From contig OW568892.1 in the NCBI GenBank assembly GCA_938743325.2, forward strand, positions 248,001-312,000: DNA of 64,000 bases, in the 5' to 3' direction. A program made the position numbers and the translations under genes. How positions within the stretch are numbered: position 1 is the stretch's first letter; each line of letters begins with the position of its first letter. Below the pieces are notes generated by a model. That model was not told the DNA's origin. It made no database searches and worked only from the letters and a program-made list of their open reading frames with translations. Below are positions 41,302 through 50,082 of this stretch, piece by piece. The stretch is from Pycnococcus provasolii (Eukaryota > Chlorophyta > Pseudoscourfieldiophyceae > Pseudoscourfieldiales > Pycnococcaceae).

Positions 41302-43341
41302 ATGGCGCCTAATGGTCCTGCTCCTGAATCTGCTCCTGAATCTGCTCATGCGTCTGCGTCGGCGTCTGCCTCGGCGTCGTCTCTAATTGATTCTGCGTCT
41401 GCACCTGCTCCTGCTCCTGCTCCTGACTCTGCGTCTCCATCTGCGTCGTCTCTAATTGAATCTGCTTCTGCGTCTTCTCTTCACAACAATAATAATAAGA
41501 GTAGTGGTGATACTTGCGAGTCAGGGGGACTTCCTCGTCATTCCCATACCATGAAGCAGGACGACGTCATCACACCTTCAGCAGAGAAGACAACAAACAA
41601 CCCCGACGACAACGCAGTCGCGGTGGTTGAGTTTCTCCAGCTCGGGACCTTTTACGGCCTAGGCATTGCGGTCTTCCTGCTCGGAAACTCACTCGTCATG
41701 TGGTCGATACCGTCGTACAAAAAATTCTTCAGGCGCAAGAAAGAGCAGCGAGTGTCCCAACTACGCGACGAACAACTTGAATACGAGGCGTGTCGGCAAC
41801 GACGCCAAGCGAGGAGGCAGGCTAGGCGCGACGCGCGAGCGAGGCGCAAACGTAAGCAGGATGCGTGGTCTCTCGTGGGGGAAGACGGCAACTCCCCGTC
41901 GTCAGTCTCGCAGGTGGCCACGGCGGCCGAGGCTCAAGTGAACTCGCGCCAACTCGGCGACGTGGCGACAACGCACAGCAGCACGGAGTGGCTCGACAGG
42001 CTCGACGGCGAAGATGCTGGTGCGCTGCCGCCGGTACAAGAAGATGTAGGGATGTCACACAGCCTCAGCGCGACCAACCTTGCGCGTCTGGCGGAGCAGG
42101 ACGACTTAGACAGCTTGTCACGGCGTAGCCTTGACAGCATGAGGCCAAATCTCAGCCACAGGCCGCCACGACCTGAGACAAGACATATCAGTCCAAGCGC
42201 ACGGAACTTGGCACTGACTGCCGCAACTCATGCGCCCGCGAGAAGGCGGCGCGATGGCTCGGCGTTCTCGGTGACCAGAGGTACGCCGGGGCGTTCTCGG
42301 GGTGCCGCTCCAGCCAAGGATGCCGAAGCGTCCGTGCCACGTTTGCGTCCGAGGCGCTTCATCCGAAGCGCAGCTGCGGCATCGAGATTAGCTGCTCGCC
42401 AATCGTACGTTGCCGCTCGCAAATCGTACGGAACGCTGAATGACGCGAGAGATCTGACGATGGATATGTCCGATAAAGTGAACATGTGGACCGAAAAGCG
42501 ATGCTCCACGATCCTGCGAAAATTCGGTATACCTCCGATTCTGCTGTACAGATCCAAGACGAGCTGCGGGGCTGGATGTGGCGACACGTCGTGGCTGATG
42601 ACGGCGTGGAACGTCGTCACGTCCTATCCCTTTTGGACCCTAGGAAATGTGCTGCACGATGCCGATCGTACCAAATCAACCCACAAGCACGCTGACTGGG
42701 CCTCGAAGGGCGTTTGCATGGGATCCATGATCTTCCACGCAAGCAGAGGTGACTGGAGGATTTTCCTGCGGAAGGCTGATTACATCTTCATCTCCTGTGC
42801 AAGCTATACCTTCGTTCGAGGAATTCAGCCACCGGAGGATGGTAAGCACAGCTGGATCGAGAAGATTCGCCGCAGCCGGATCTTTAGTGGCATGAACCAC
42901 ACGATGACAATCTTCGAGCCGCTCATCACGAGCTTCGTCAATATCCTGGTGATCCAGGTCAGTCTGGTAGAACGGATGTTAAGCACTAACCCCGCGGTGG
43001 CAGCTGCCACCGCCGCAGCTGCCGCCTCCTGTGCTCGTTCGGAGGAGCATCTGCCACGTCCAAGGCGCTGGTTGCGCTCATTACGTCGTGTGTGGTCTCG
43101 TGTCATCAGCCCCGTATTTGGCAAGGAGAGGATGCAGACGGGCGACGTGCCACACTCGCACTGGGTTGTACACGGCTCGATCGCGATTCTTGGGGGGGTG
43201 TGCTTCTTCATCGAGGACTTCTTTCCGTCTGGACCCGTGCACGGCTTGTGGCATTTACTGGCATGGGCAGGATCGCGAACAGCCGCGCCGCTCCTCCGTC
43301 GGCCTAGTCAGCCATCTCCAGCTAGCACCGATGCTTCATAA
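41302..43341 (+). CDS. CREST-superfamily-like membrane protein with long disordered N-terminus
   Basis: 679 residues from ATG 41302. The N-terminus has Ser/Ala/Pro repeats (SASAS, APAPAP). A first membrane helix (TFYGLGIAVFLLGNSLVMW, about residue 115) precedes a basic 300-residue disordered stretch with RRQARRQARR. The C-terminal 250 residues carry several helices and a motif set like the ceramidase/PAQR/haemolysin-III (CREST) superfamily: SxxxH in GSMIFHASRG, an Asp in KADYIFIS, and HxxxH in VHGLWHLLAW. In that superfamily these bind zinc and often hydrolyse lipids. Overall similarity beyond these motifs is not clear to me, so catalysis is inferred. Part of the cytosolic loop (43000-43130) is Ala/Arg-rich. 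Confidence 0.65.
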   Translation: MAPNGPAPESAPESAHASASASASASSLIDSASAPAPAPAPDSASPSASSLIESASASSLHNNNNKSSGDTCESGGLPRHSHTMKQDDVITPSAEKTTNNPDDNAVAVVEFLQLGTFYGLGIAVFLLGNSLVMWSIPSYKKFFRRKKEQRVSQLRDEQLEYEACRQRRQARRQARRDARARRKRKQDAWSLVGEDGNSPSSVSQVATAAEAQVNSRQLGDVATTHSSTEWLDRLDGEDAGALPPVQEDVGMSHSLSATNLARLAEQDDLDSLSRRSLDSMRPNLSHRPPRPETRHISPSARNLALTAATHAPARRRRDGSAFSVTRGTPGRSRGAAPAKDAEASVPRLRPRRFIRSAAAASRLAARQSYVAARKSYGTLNDARDLTMDMSDKVNMWTEKRCSTILRKFGIPPILLYRSKTSCGAGCGDTSWLMTAWNVVTSYPFWTLGNVLHDADRTKSTHKHADWASKGVCMGSMIFHASRGDWRIFLRKADYIFISCASYTFVRGIQPPEDGKHSWIEKIRRSRIFSGMNHTMTIFEPLITSFVNILVIQVSLVERMLSTNPAVAAATAAAAASCARSEEHLPRPRRWLRSLRRVWSRVISPVFGKERMQTGDVPHSHWVVHGSIAILGGVCFFIEDFFPSGPVHGLWHLLAWAGSRTAAPLLRRPSQPSPASTDAS

Positions 43342-43395
43342 TGACTTGTGTAAGATAAATTATGTATATAGGAACAAAAAAATGCTTTGTGCTTT

Positions 43396-44328
43396 TTACT
43401 TCAACGCTTCAGCCGCATCTGCGACACTGGATACCGCCTTGGGTGACCAACCGCCGCCTCCGACGAGAAGTTCGTACCCCTTGACACGCTCGGTAAGGTT
43501 CAGTCCACTCAACAATTCCCGTGCGCCGTTGTCTTCACCGGTAGCATGCAGGAATCCAACAAGCGCAGCTCTCATGTCGTCGCGAACATCCTCGGGTGCT
43601 GCGTTATCGTTCACAACGGCGCGTGCACTTTCGATCGCCTGAGCCTTTTCGTCGAGCTCGTACAGCGCGAGCGCCTTGTATGCTGTCGAAAGACTTTGCA
43701 CGCCCGGAAAGTCGTCTCTCGTCGCCTCTTCGTACGATTCGACAGCGGCTCGCCAGTCGCCTTTACCACCTTGGGCGTTACCGAGTGCGCACAGGGTGAA
43801 ACCGGACGCGTACTGAAATTGCTTACGTTCCAGGTTGGCCGCTTCCATCAAGTCTGCCGTCGCCCCCTCCGCGTCTCCGCGCGCAAGTCGCGTGACTCCC
43901 CTGTTGGAGAACGCCGCGGCGATCGTGGGGTCAGCGGCGATGGCTCGCGTCCACACCTCCTCCGCTTTCTCTGGGTCATCAGCGAGCGCCATCGCCTCCT
44001 CGAATAGTTTTTGCACTTGTTGCATTTTCCCCATTGGCAGCGCGGCTTGTGCTTGTGACGCACTTCCCAAGATTCCCAAGGTCGTAGACGCTGTGATTGT
44101 AAGCGCAGACAGACAAGAGAGGACAGATCGCCGACTTTCCCAACATGGTGGTGATGATGAAGAAATCACCTCATCACCACCAGAAGCTGATGCACCGATG
44201 AATCGCACGACTCTTAAAGGGACTGGTGTAAGGCTTCGTCGTCGAGTCGAGCCTCCTGATGAAGATGATAAGACACTTCGCCGATGAGCACGACATGTTG
44301 TTGGTGTTGTTGATGAGCACGGCGCCAT
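43396..44328 (-). CDS. Thylakoid-lumen TPR protein with twin-arginine signal
   Basis: 310 residues from ATG 44328. A Ser/Thr/Arg-rich transit peptide is followed by a twin-arginine lumen signal (ESRRSVLSCLSALTITAST), ending at SASQAQAALP. The mature part has tetratricopeptide repeats (KAEEVWTRAIAADPTIAAAF, then SNRGVTRLARGDAEGA, and WRAAVESYEEATRDDFPG). It ends LTERVKGYELLVGGGGWSP. The pattern resembles the plant chloroplast lumen common family of TPR proteins, whose function is unknown. Tat use, rather than Sec, is inferred from RR and the modest hydrophobicity. A TTAGGG array lies about 125 bp upstream, antisense to the gene. Confidence 0.8.
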   Translation of the reverse strand: MAPCSSTTPTTCRAHRRSVLSSSSGGSTRRRSLTPVPLRVVRFIGASASGGDEVISSSSPPCWESRRSVLSCLSALTITASTTLGILGSASQAQAALPMGKMQQVQKLFEEAMALADDPEKAEEVWTRAIAADPTIAAAFSNRGVTRLARGDAEGATADLMEAANLERKQFQYASGFTLCALGNAQGGKGDWRAAVESYEEATRDDFPGVQSLSTAYKALALYELDEKAQAIESARAVVNDNAAPEDVRDDMRAALVGFLHATGEDNGARELLSGLNLTERVKGYELLVGGGGWSPKAVSSVADAAEALK

Positions 44329-44913
44329 CGCTGGTTGTTCACCTCCAGGGAGAGGGATGGGGCTGATGGGGTTTTTCTGGCCACAGGATTCATCTTGGAG
44401 TTTCGTTTCCGGGAGGGGCAGATGGGCGATCCGTCGGGGAGGGAGTGCACTGGTTAGGGTTAGGGTTAGGGTTAGGGTTACGGTTAGGGGAGTGGGCTCG
44501 GGTCCTTCCTCCTTACTCCTTCCTTGGACTCACCTTGGTGGTTTTGGTTTGGTGGTTCACCTACCTGATGAACATGAATAATAATGATCGTCTCATTCAT
44601 TTGTCTGGGACTCTCAAGACCTCAAATATATATATCATACGTCTAATAACGTCACGTCTACATACCGCCTACTTAGTTATCCTACATATACCGTTTGCAA
44701 CAAGCCTTTCCAACCTCGGAGCACGAATTTTACGGTAACTTAGTCTATAAATTTTATATGTATGTAAGTATCCCGGGTGGTATGTACAAATTCTTTTTAC
44801 TGGAACGCTTGTCGCAAAGCAAACGCCGGCGAACCCCACGCCCACGGTAGAAAATCTTGTCGTGCCCGTCGACGGCACGGTATAGGGACTCAGTGCGACG
44901 CCAGCTTTCGAAC
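44329..44913. other. Intergenic spacer with TTAGGG array
   Basis: 585 bp between the lumenal TPR gene start and the 3' end of the GT90-like gene. No gene supported. Besides the array (44453-44490) it is AT-rich with TATATATATC near 44630. Confidence 0.5.
44453..44490. repeat. Telomere-type TTAGGG array
   Basis: Five TTAGGG units and one TTACGG variant, 125 bp upstream of the lumenal TPR gene; among the longest telomere-type tracts in the window. Confidence 0.9.
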
Positions 44914-47139
44914 TCACTCTTCGGGCAAACGGAACAGGCACGTCTCGCTGTCATACCAGTGCTCCTGCACGTCTTTGAACGATGCCTGAGTAAAAGCTTG
45001 AACACTTCTTTGCTCATTCGCCGCGAACGAACGCAAATAGGAGCAGTCGACATATGTAAAATTAAAGTCCTCGACGAATTTCTTGTGCATGTCAACGTCG
45101 CTCGTGTCTCGCGAAATCTCATCTGACCAGTCCTGACGAACGCCAGCGAGAATACGCGACATGTACTCCATATAGCACAAAGGAGACAATTGCCTACGTG
45201 CAAAAGTCAGCAGATTCAAGGCCACCCTCTCCGCATCGTCCGTGGTAGTTTCTGCAACGGCGTCGTAAATAGACTTGCACAGTCCTCGCGAGCCTGGTTC
45301 AGGATCCTGCATGACGCATCTCTTGTAGTTATCATAAAGCCAAATTCTATCGTACTTGTCTGCCACAGTGAGGCACTGCCCGGGCGCTGTCGGATCGTCC
45401 CAATACTTTATGGGAATATAGCAATCGTCGCAGAACTTTATCATCAGTGCCATCGCAAGATTGATAGTTGTGAAGTCTTTCAAAATGTCTTGCGTGTTGT
45501 TGACTTGACGTTTCGACATGACAAGCGCGGCACCTTGCAGAATATGGCGGTTGATCGACGAGCTCCACCCTTCAGCTCCTTCTTGGAAGAGAGCATACTG
45601 GTAGTACGAATACGACTCGAATCCACGTTCTTCCTTCTGCTCCACCTCGTCGGCCTTGTACGGAGTGTGGACGGTTTCGTGTACATCCCAGGCATCGTTA
45701 AACATTGGCCAACGATGACAAAACCTGTGTACCAAATGGCGATTCAAAAAACCGGTTTGACCCATGCTCATCGCGAAGCCCTTGTCGAGGCGGCGTTTCC
45801 TCCACTGCGGCGTTCCAGGCTCAGTCCAGTCCTTGTGATTCCATATCCTTGCGCCTACCTGAGCATACGGAGGAAGGCGAACGCTGAAAAATCCAGCAAA
45901 GTCCTGCTCAGGCCAGTAGTACGTGTCACGGGAATCGTCGGACCACGGCCGTTGAAGAAACAGAAGGGGCAGTGGTCCGTCGGCAAAAGTCGGTGACCAC
46001 GCATCCTTGGCCACGTTGCTCAGGTAGAAGCACGCGTCGTTGTCAAGCTTACGGTAGCGCATAGCGTTGTACAGCACATGCATCCATTCGATAACGCGAC
46101 CTTGCATGTCAGTAAGCCTCATATGTTCAGTTTCCGGGCGATCCGAGTCGTAATTCTGTCGCCAATACAGCTTCCCCCGCACGACACAAGCGACGTGTGT
46201 GCGCGTTAAGTCCCATGCACTTGGTTCATAAACTGCCTTTTTGCGTAGCTGTTCGTCACTTTCCCACCGCTCGCGCGTCACGTTACTGGTTTTGTTGATG
46301 TGGAACATGTGCGCCGTCAGCTGCTTGACGGTACTCCGCTGCAACTGCTCGTCTGCGAATTCAATCAATTTCGGGCACAGCGCATGCTTCAGCGTCTCCG
46401 TTTCCAGCGGTTGTCTTGCAGGTATTTCTCCGGAGAGACGGCCTTCGATCCACTTCCTGTGCTCCGATGACAACGTCTGATTTGTGTCCTCACCGTCCCC
46501 ACGACTTCGGGTGGCGCCACGAAGCCATGAGCGTGCTCTCCGCCGCGCCATGCCTTGTGATGTCAAGGTGCCTTTGTCCAGCCAGTCGAAGGACGTGAAG
46601 CGCTCCGTTTTGTCGTTGGACTTGCTTTCGGCTGAGCGGTAGCGGTGCGTAAAGTTACGCAGGATTTCTTCAGGTTCGTTTTGATAATAGTGTTCATGAT
46701 GCCTTAGATTTAGTACCTTTTCTTGCTCCATGATGTCCTTGTAAACATCGGACTCAAGCAGTTCAGCGATAGTCGTTGTCGTCGTCGTCGTCGTCGTCAT
46801 CGTGGTCATCGTGGTCGTCGTGGTGGTCGTCGTCGCTGTGTCGTGGTGCGCGTGCGCGTGCATCGTGTGGCTTTGGCGTGGGTGCCGACCCTGCATGGCA
46901 CGTCCCACTCTGACCGTCACGTTGACGGCATGGTGCGTGTGGTAGTTGTGCCGCTCGTAATGCTCGACGTGTAGCAGCGTGCGTCGGTTGTGCGGCGCGA
47001 TATCGGGATGGTGTTCGAGTTCGCGCAGATCGGCCACCGCGTTTTCGAGGTGCGCGTCGAGCGCGGACGCGTCGACGCTGCGCGGCGCCGCGGCCGCGGC
47101 CGAGGCCGCCGACGCGACCGCCAGCAGGAGCAGGAGCAT
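44914..47139 (-). CDS. Secreted GT90/CAP10-like glycosyltransferase candidate
   Basis: 741 residues from ATG 47139 with a signal peptide (LLLLLAVASAASAAAAA). A His- and Thr-rich stalk follows (HTMHAHAHHD and a long Thr run from ACG/ACC repeats near 46780-46830). Numerous NxS/T sites suit the secretory pathway. The C-terminal half has a CAP10-like series: LLFLQRPWSDD, WRKRRLDKGFAMSMGQTG (where GT90 has a W..K...FRG..TG block), and EGWSSSINRHILQGAALVM (GT90 has a GW..R..YLL..G..V block). These align with O-glucosyl/xylosyltransferases of GT90 but similarity is remote. The sugar donor and acceptor cannot be told from sequence. Confidence 0.6.
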   Translation of the reverse strand: MLLLLLAVASAASAAAAAPRSVDASALDAHLENAVADLRELEHHPDIAPHNRRTLLHVEHYERHNYHTHHAVNVTVRVGRAMQGRHPRQSHTMHAHAHHDTATTTTTTTTMTTMTTTTTTTTTIAELLESDVYKDIMEQEKVLNLRHHEHYYQNEPEEILRNFTHRYRSAESKSNDKTERFTSFDWLDKGTLTSQGMARRRARSWLRGATRSRGDGEDTNQTLSSEHRKWIEGRLSGEIPARQPLETETLKHALCPKLIEFADEQLQRSTVKQLTAHMFHINKTSNVTRERWESDEQLRKKAVYEPSAWDLTRTHVACVVRGKLYWRQNYDSDRPETEHMRLTDMQGRVIEWMHVLYNAMRYRKLDNDACFYLSNVAKDAWSPTFADGPLPLLFLQRPWSDDSRDTYYWPEQDFAGFFSVRLPPYAQVGARIWNHKDWTEPGTPQWRKRRLDKGFAMSMGQTGFLNRHLVHRFCHRWPMFNDAWDVHETVHTPYKADEVEQKEERGFESYSYYQYALFQEGAEGWSSSINRHILQGAALVMSKRQVNNTQDILKDFTTINLAMALMIKFCDDCYIPIKYWDDPTAPGQCLTVADKYDRIWLYDNYKRCVMQDPEPGSRGLCKSIYDAVAETTTDDAERVALNLLTFARRQLSPLCYMEYMSRILAGVRQDWSDEISRDTSDVDMHKKFVEDFNFTYVDCSYLRSFAANEQRSVQAFTQASFKDVQEHWYDSETCLFRLPEE

Positions 47140-48090
47140 CGCGAGCGATGATCCTGCTCAGTGACTGCCGTATGCCCACGTATAGCCGCCGCGTTTTCTT
47201 TGCCTGGTCGCGGTTACTCACACTCACACGGAATAACGGGAGGTCCCGTTCTAAGGTCGTTAAGAGTAGGGTTAGCTAAGGCTAGGATTGGTCACGTGAT
47301 TTGTCACGTGATCACGTTTTGATCAAAATTTGATCAACATTTGATCAAAATCTGTCATTTGTTCTCAGTTGGCTAGACTTTTGAGGCTTGTCATTCAACT
47401 AACTTTCGAACGATTCCTCGAACTTTTGGTCGGCAGATTTGGTCGAGGCCCTCAATGCCGCATTTTTGCGACCAAAATCTTCCATGCTATTAATACAACC
47501 ATTTGTTCTCGAAAAGTTTGCCAATAGTTCGACGACCAAAAGTTCGGCCAAAAGTTCGGCCAAAAGTTCTCAACTCGACGAGTTGAGTTGAGTTCCCAAA
47601 ATGTCCAAAGTCCAAAGTCGAGTGGTGTCTAAAACGTTTTACTGTACGGGTAGTGGGAGCCAACTGAGAACAAATATTGGACTGTATTAGCACTACATAC
47701 ATTTGATCAGGACTCCATCCAATAGACAAATATAGCACAGTACGTACGATTGGCGAGGCCATGGGCGTCAGCCACCGCCCACCTGCCTAAAGTTGCTTGC
47801 CCAAGGGTCCCCCCATCATCGAGGTACGGCAGGTCTGGAGGTGGCTGATGCTCCCGTCTGGGAATTCCCTCGCGGCCAGTACGCTCCTTTTTAGTAGCTG
47901 TCTCGCCTTGCCCTCGAGGGCCTTCTTGCCCTCGCCTTGCCGATGCTCGTCCTTGCACTCACTTAAGGTCACTCGTCAATCTCGACAGTAGGAGTACATT
48001 CATTGTAGGAGAGACTTTGTGTGTGCTTGTGCATACTGTACGTGTGTGTGTGTGTGTGTTTCCTGTTTTTATATACACGTTGACGGTATT
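47140..48090. other. AT-rich spacer with small tandem repeats
   Basis: About 950 bp with no supportable gene. It contains TTTGATCAAAA repeats (47318-47352), AAAAGTTCGGCC repeats (47537-47570), GAGTTGAG repeats (47578-47592), and a GT run (48042-48060) just before the EF-hand gene. Confidence 0.5.
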
Positions 48091-48996
48091 ATGGTTGACG
48101 GTACCGCAGCCCCGCTTGGCAGTGTGCGCGAAATGCTATACGGGATAAAACTCGACGAGTGCCCGGCGCTTCTACGAACCAGGTTGGCGAGGTTTGACAA
48201 GAACGGAAACGGAATCATTGACCCGGACGAGCTGCCCATCGCGGACGACGAAGGCTCCATCGCCATCAAGGCGTTCCCGAAGGAAATCCAGCCAACGCTT
48301 AAGGTATTCGACGTCGACGGTGACGGCACGGTCGCGCCCATGGAGCTTGCTCGTGGTGCGGAGCTGTACAAAGAATCCAAGAAGACAGCCAAGCGACTCA
48401 TGATCTTCAGCGGAGTTCTCTTGCTCATCCTGTGCGCCCTCGTGGGCGTCATCGTCGGCCTCGTCGCGGTGGTCGTCGAGAATAGCAAGGAGACGAAGAC
48501 GGACGCGAGTGGGCTGACTCTTGCAAAGGGCACGAGCAAACCCGCCGCGATGGCCACCGTGCTCGAGCAGTCCGTACTCAACTACAACGCTACGGACGAC
48601 GCTCTCGACGCCGCAAGGAACGTCAAGGTGGTGCTCGACAACGATAGCCTAGCGTCGTACACGATAACGGGCTGGACGCGCAGTACGACTCTTCTCACGC
48701 TCTTCTCGGCGCGCGGCGACACCATCGAGTTCGCGGCGTCGGACGGCAAGATGGTCGTGCGGTCGTCCGACGGCACGGTGCTTGCGGGAGACAACAAAAA
48801 CACGCCGACCGGCCGTCGACTCCAATGGGGTCCATGGGGCATCGGTGCATTGGGGACTTCCACGGTCTCTACCACGCCGCAAAAAATCGATATATATGAG
48901 ATATATGCTGCGCAGAGCAAAACTAAAGAAGCTAAACTGAAGCAAGCTGTTGAAGCATCAGCAACGCCGTGTTCATCATTTGGATTTTCAGGCTAG
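48091..48996 (+). CDS. EF-hand, single-pass membrane protein
   Basis: 301 residues from ATG 48091. Two EF-hand loops lie near the N-terminus: DKNGNGIIDPDE (about residues 36-47) and DVDGDGTVAPME (about 75-86); both have acidic residues at positions 1, 3 and 5, and the first ends in the canonical Glu at 12. A strong helix follows (LMIFSGVLLLILCALVGVIVGLVAVVV, about 106-133), placing calcium sensing in the cytosol and a beta-rich 150-residue region outside. The exterior region has no family I recognise. Algal genomes have many such EF-hand/TM proteins. A 30-base stretch of the gene (48793-48822) is repeated 250 bp downstream. Confidence 0.7.
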   Translation: MVDGTAAPLGSVREMLYGIKLDECPALLRTRLARFDKNGNGIIDPDELPIADDEGSIAIKAFPKEIQPTLKVFDVDGDGTVAPMELARGAELYKESKKTAKRLMIFSGVLLLILCALVGVIVGLVAVVVENSKETKTDASGLTLAKGTSKPAAMATVLEQSVLNYNATDDALDAARNVKVVLDNDSLASYTITGWTRSTTLLTLFSARGDTIEFAASDGKMVVRSSDGTVLAGDNKNTPTGRRLQWGPWGIGALGTSTVSTTPQKIDIYEIYAAQSKTKEAKLKQAVEASATPCSSFGFSG

Positions 48997-49043
48997 AATG
49001 GTTGAGATTCCATGGATTGATGGATTGGTTATTGGGTATAAAT

Positions 49044-49073
49044 AACAAAAACACGCCGACCGGCCGTCGACTC
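49044..49073 (+). repeat. 30-bp copy of EF-hand gene sequence
   Basis: Identical to 48793-48822 (AACAAAAACACGCCGACCGG and onward to GACTC). It is outside the coding frame, after the stop. Confidence 0.9.
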
Positions 49074-49343
49074 GAAGGCATAGTTGAGTTGTAAAGCGAC
49101 ATGACGATGAACGACTGGACGTGACGGACGCGCAGCTGCTCGGGCGTTTTGCAGTAACTCTAAGTTGTTGTTGTCCGTGGGTTAAATTAAAACAAAAACA
49201 TGGGAAAGGTTACATGAACAAGACGGGGTGTGTCAGAAACATTTTAATCATGTTATAAACATCTTTTTTTAGAACATACATACCGAACAAGCGTGTTGTT
49301 TCACGTCAATGTCAAGCGTCCAAGGAGATATAGGGTCCAACAA

Positions 49344-49791
49344 CGGGGGTATCGAGTTTTTGGCATTCAACACCCAGTGCTCTTCTTTCTCAGGGGCTAC
49401 TCAAATAAACGAGCGATAGCGGGGTTTGAGCTCTGGCCTGCCGGTGCGTAAACCTAGCGTTTGAGGAGCTCTTGAGATAAGGAGATCAGCGCGACTGTTC
49501 CTTAACGGTGACTTGGGGGATCCGTCTTTGGTTGGGTTTCGGGGATTTAAATCATGGGCATGAAAGTTAGATGAGGGGGGCTTGGCCTGGCTAAGCCGTA
49601 TGGTGGGAAGGTTAGTTTTTGTAAACACCCGGCCCTCCCTCCCAGGTGCCGCCTCCTTGCGAGGTGCCCGAAAGGGCGTCAACTGGACAGCCTGGCGATT
49701 TAGCAGCTGACCGTTGATGGCATCGGAGGCGGGGGTATCGAGTTTTTGGCATTCAACACCCAGTGCTCTTCTTTCTCAGGGGCTACTCAAA
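49344..49791. repeat. Pair of identical 62-bp direct repeats
   Basis: Copies at 49344-49405 and 49730-49791, both beginning CGGGGGTATCGAGTTTTTGG and ending GGCTACTCAAA. They enclose 324 bp. The second copy abuts the 46-bp tandem array directly. Confidence 0.95.
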
Positions 49792-49991
49792 GACGCGGAT
49801 TGAGGTGGTCAAGAATACGACCCGGCCGGCTTTATAAGACGCGGATTGAGGTGGTCAAGAATACGACCCGGCCGGCTTTATAAGACGCGGATTGAGGTGG
49901 TCAAGAATACGACCCGGCCGGCTTTATAAGACGCGGATTGAGGTGGTCAAGAATACGACCCGGCCGGCTTTATAAGACGCGGATTGAGGTG
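49791..49991. repeat. 46-bp tandem repeat, 4.4 copies
   Basis: Units start at 49791, 49837, 49883, 49929 and (partial) 49975. Each is AGACGCGGATTGAGGTGGTC through GGCCGGCTTTATA. The copies appear identical. The last partial unit runs into the leader of TTLL9, so the array probably grew from that gene's own promoter sequence; each unit carries a TTTATAAG box. Confidence 0.95.
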
Positions 49992-50082
49992 TTCTCTTCT
50001 CCCGCCGAAAACTCGCCGAAACCGAAACTGGCCAACTTCACATCACAAAACTTCACCTCCACCTCGAACTCTCGAAAGATCA

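Larger units (their letters stand above)
48997..50082. other. Repeat-rich spacer upstream of TTLL9
   Basis: 1.1 kb without a supported gene. It has a 30-bp copy of the preceding gene's 3' part (49044-49073), a 62-bp direct repeat (49344-49405 and 49730-49791), 324 bp between those copies with a 93-codon minus-strand frame (49401-49682) of unlikely composition, and a 46-bp tandem array running to the TTLL9 leader. Confidence 0.7.

Noticed and set aside
49401-49682. Minus-strand 93-codon frame between the 62-bp repeats
   Set aside because: Pro/Arg/Ser-rich, no family, partly overlaps a repeat copy; considered an organelle-DNA insert but nothing recognisable supports it.
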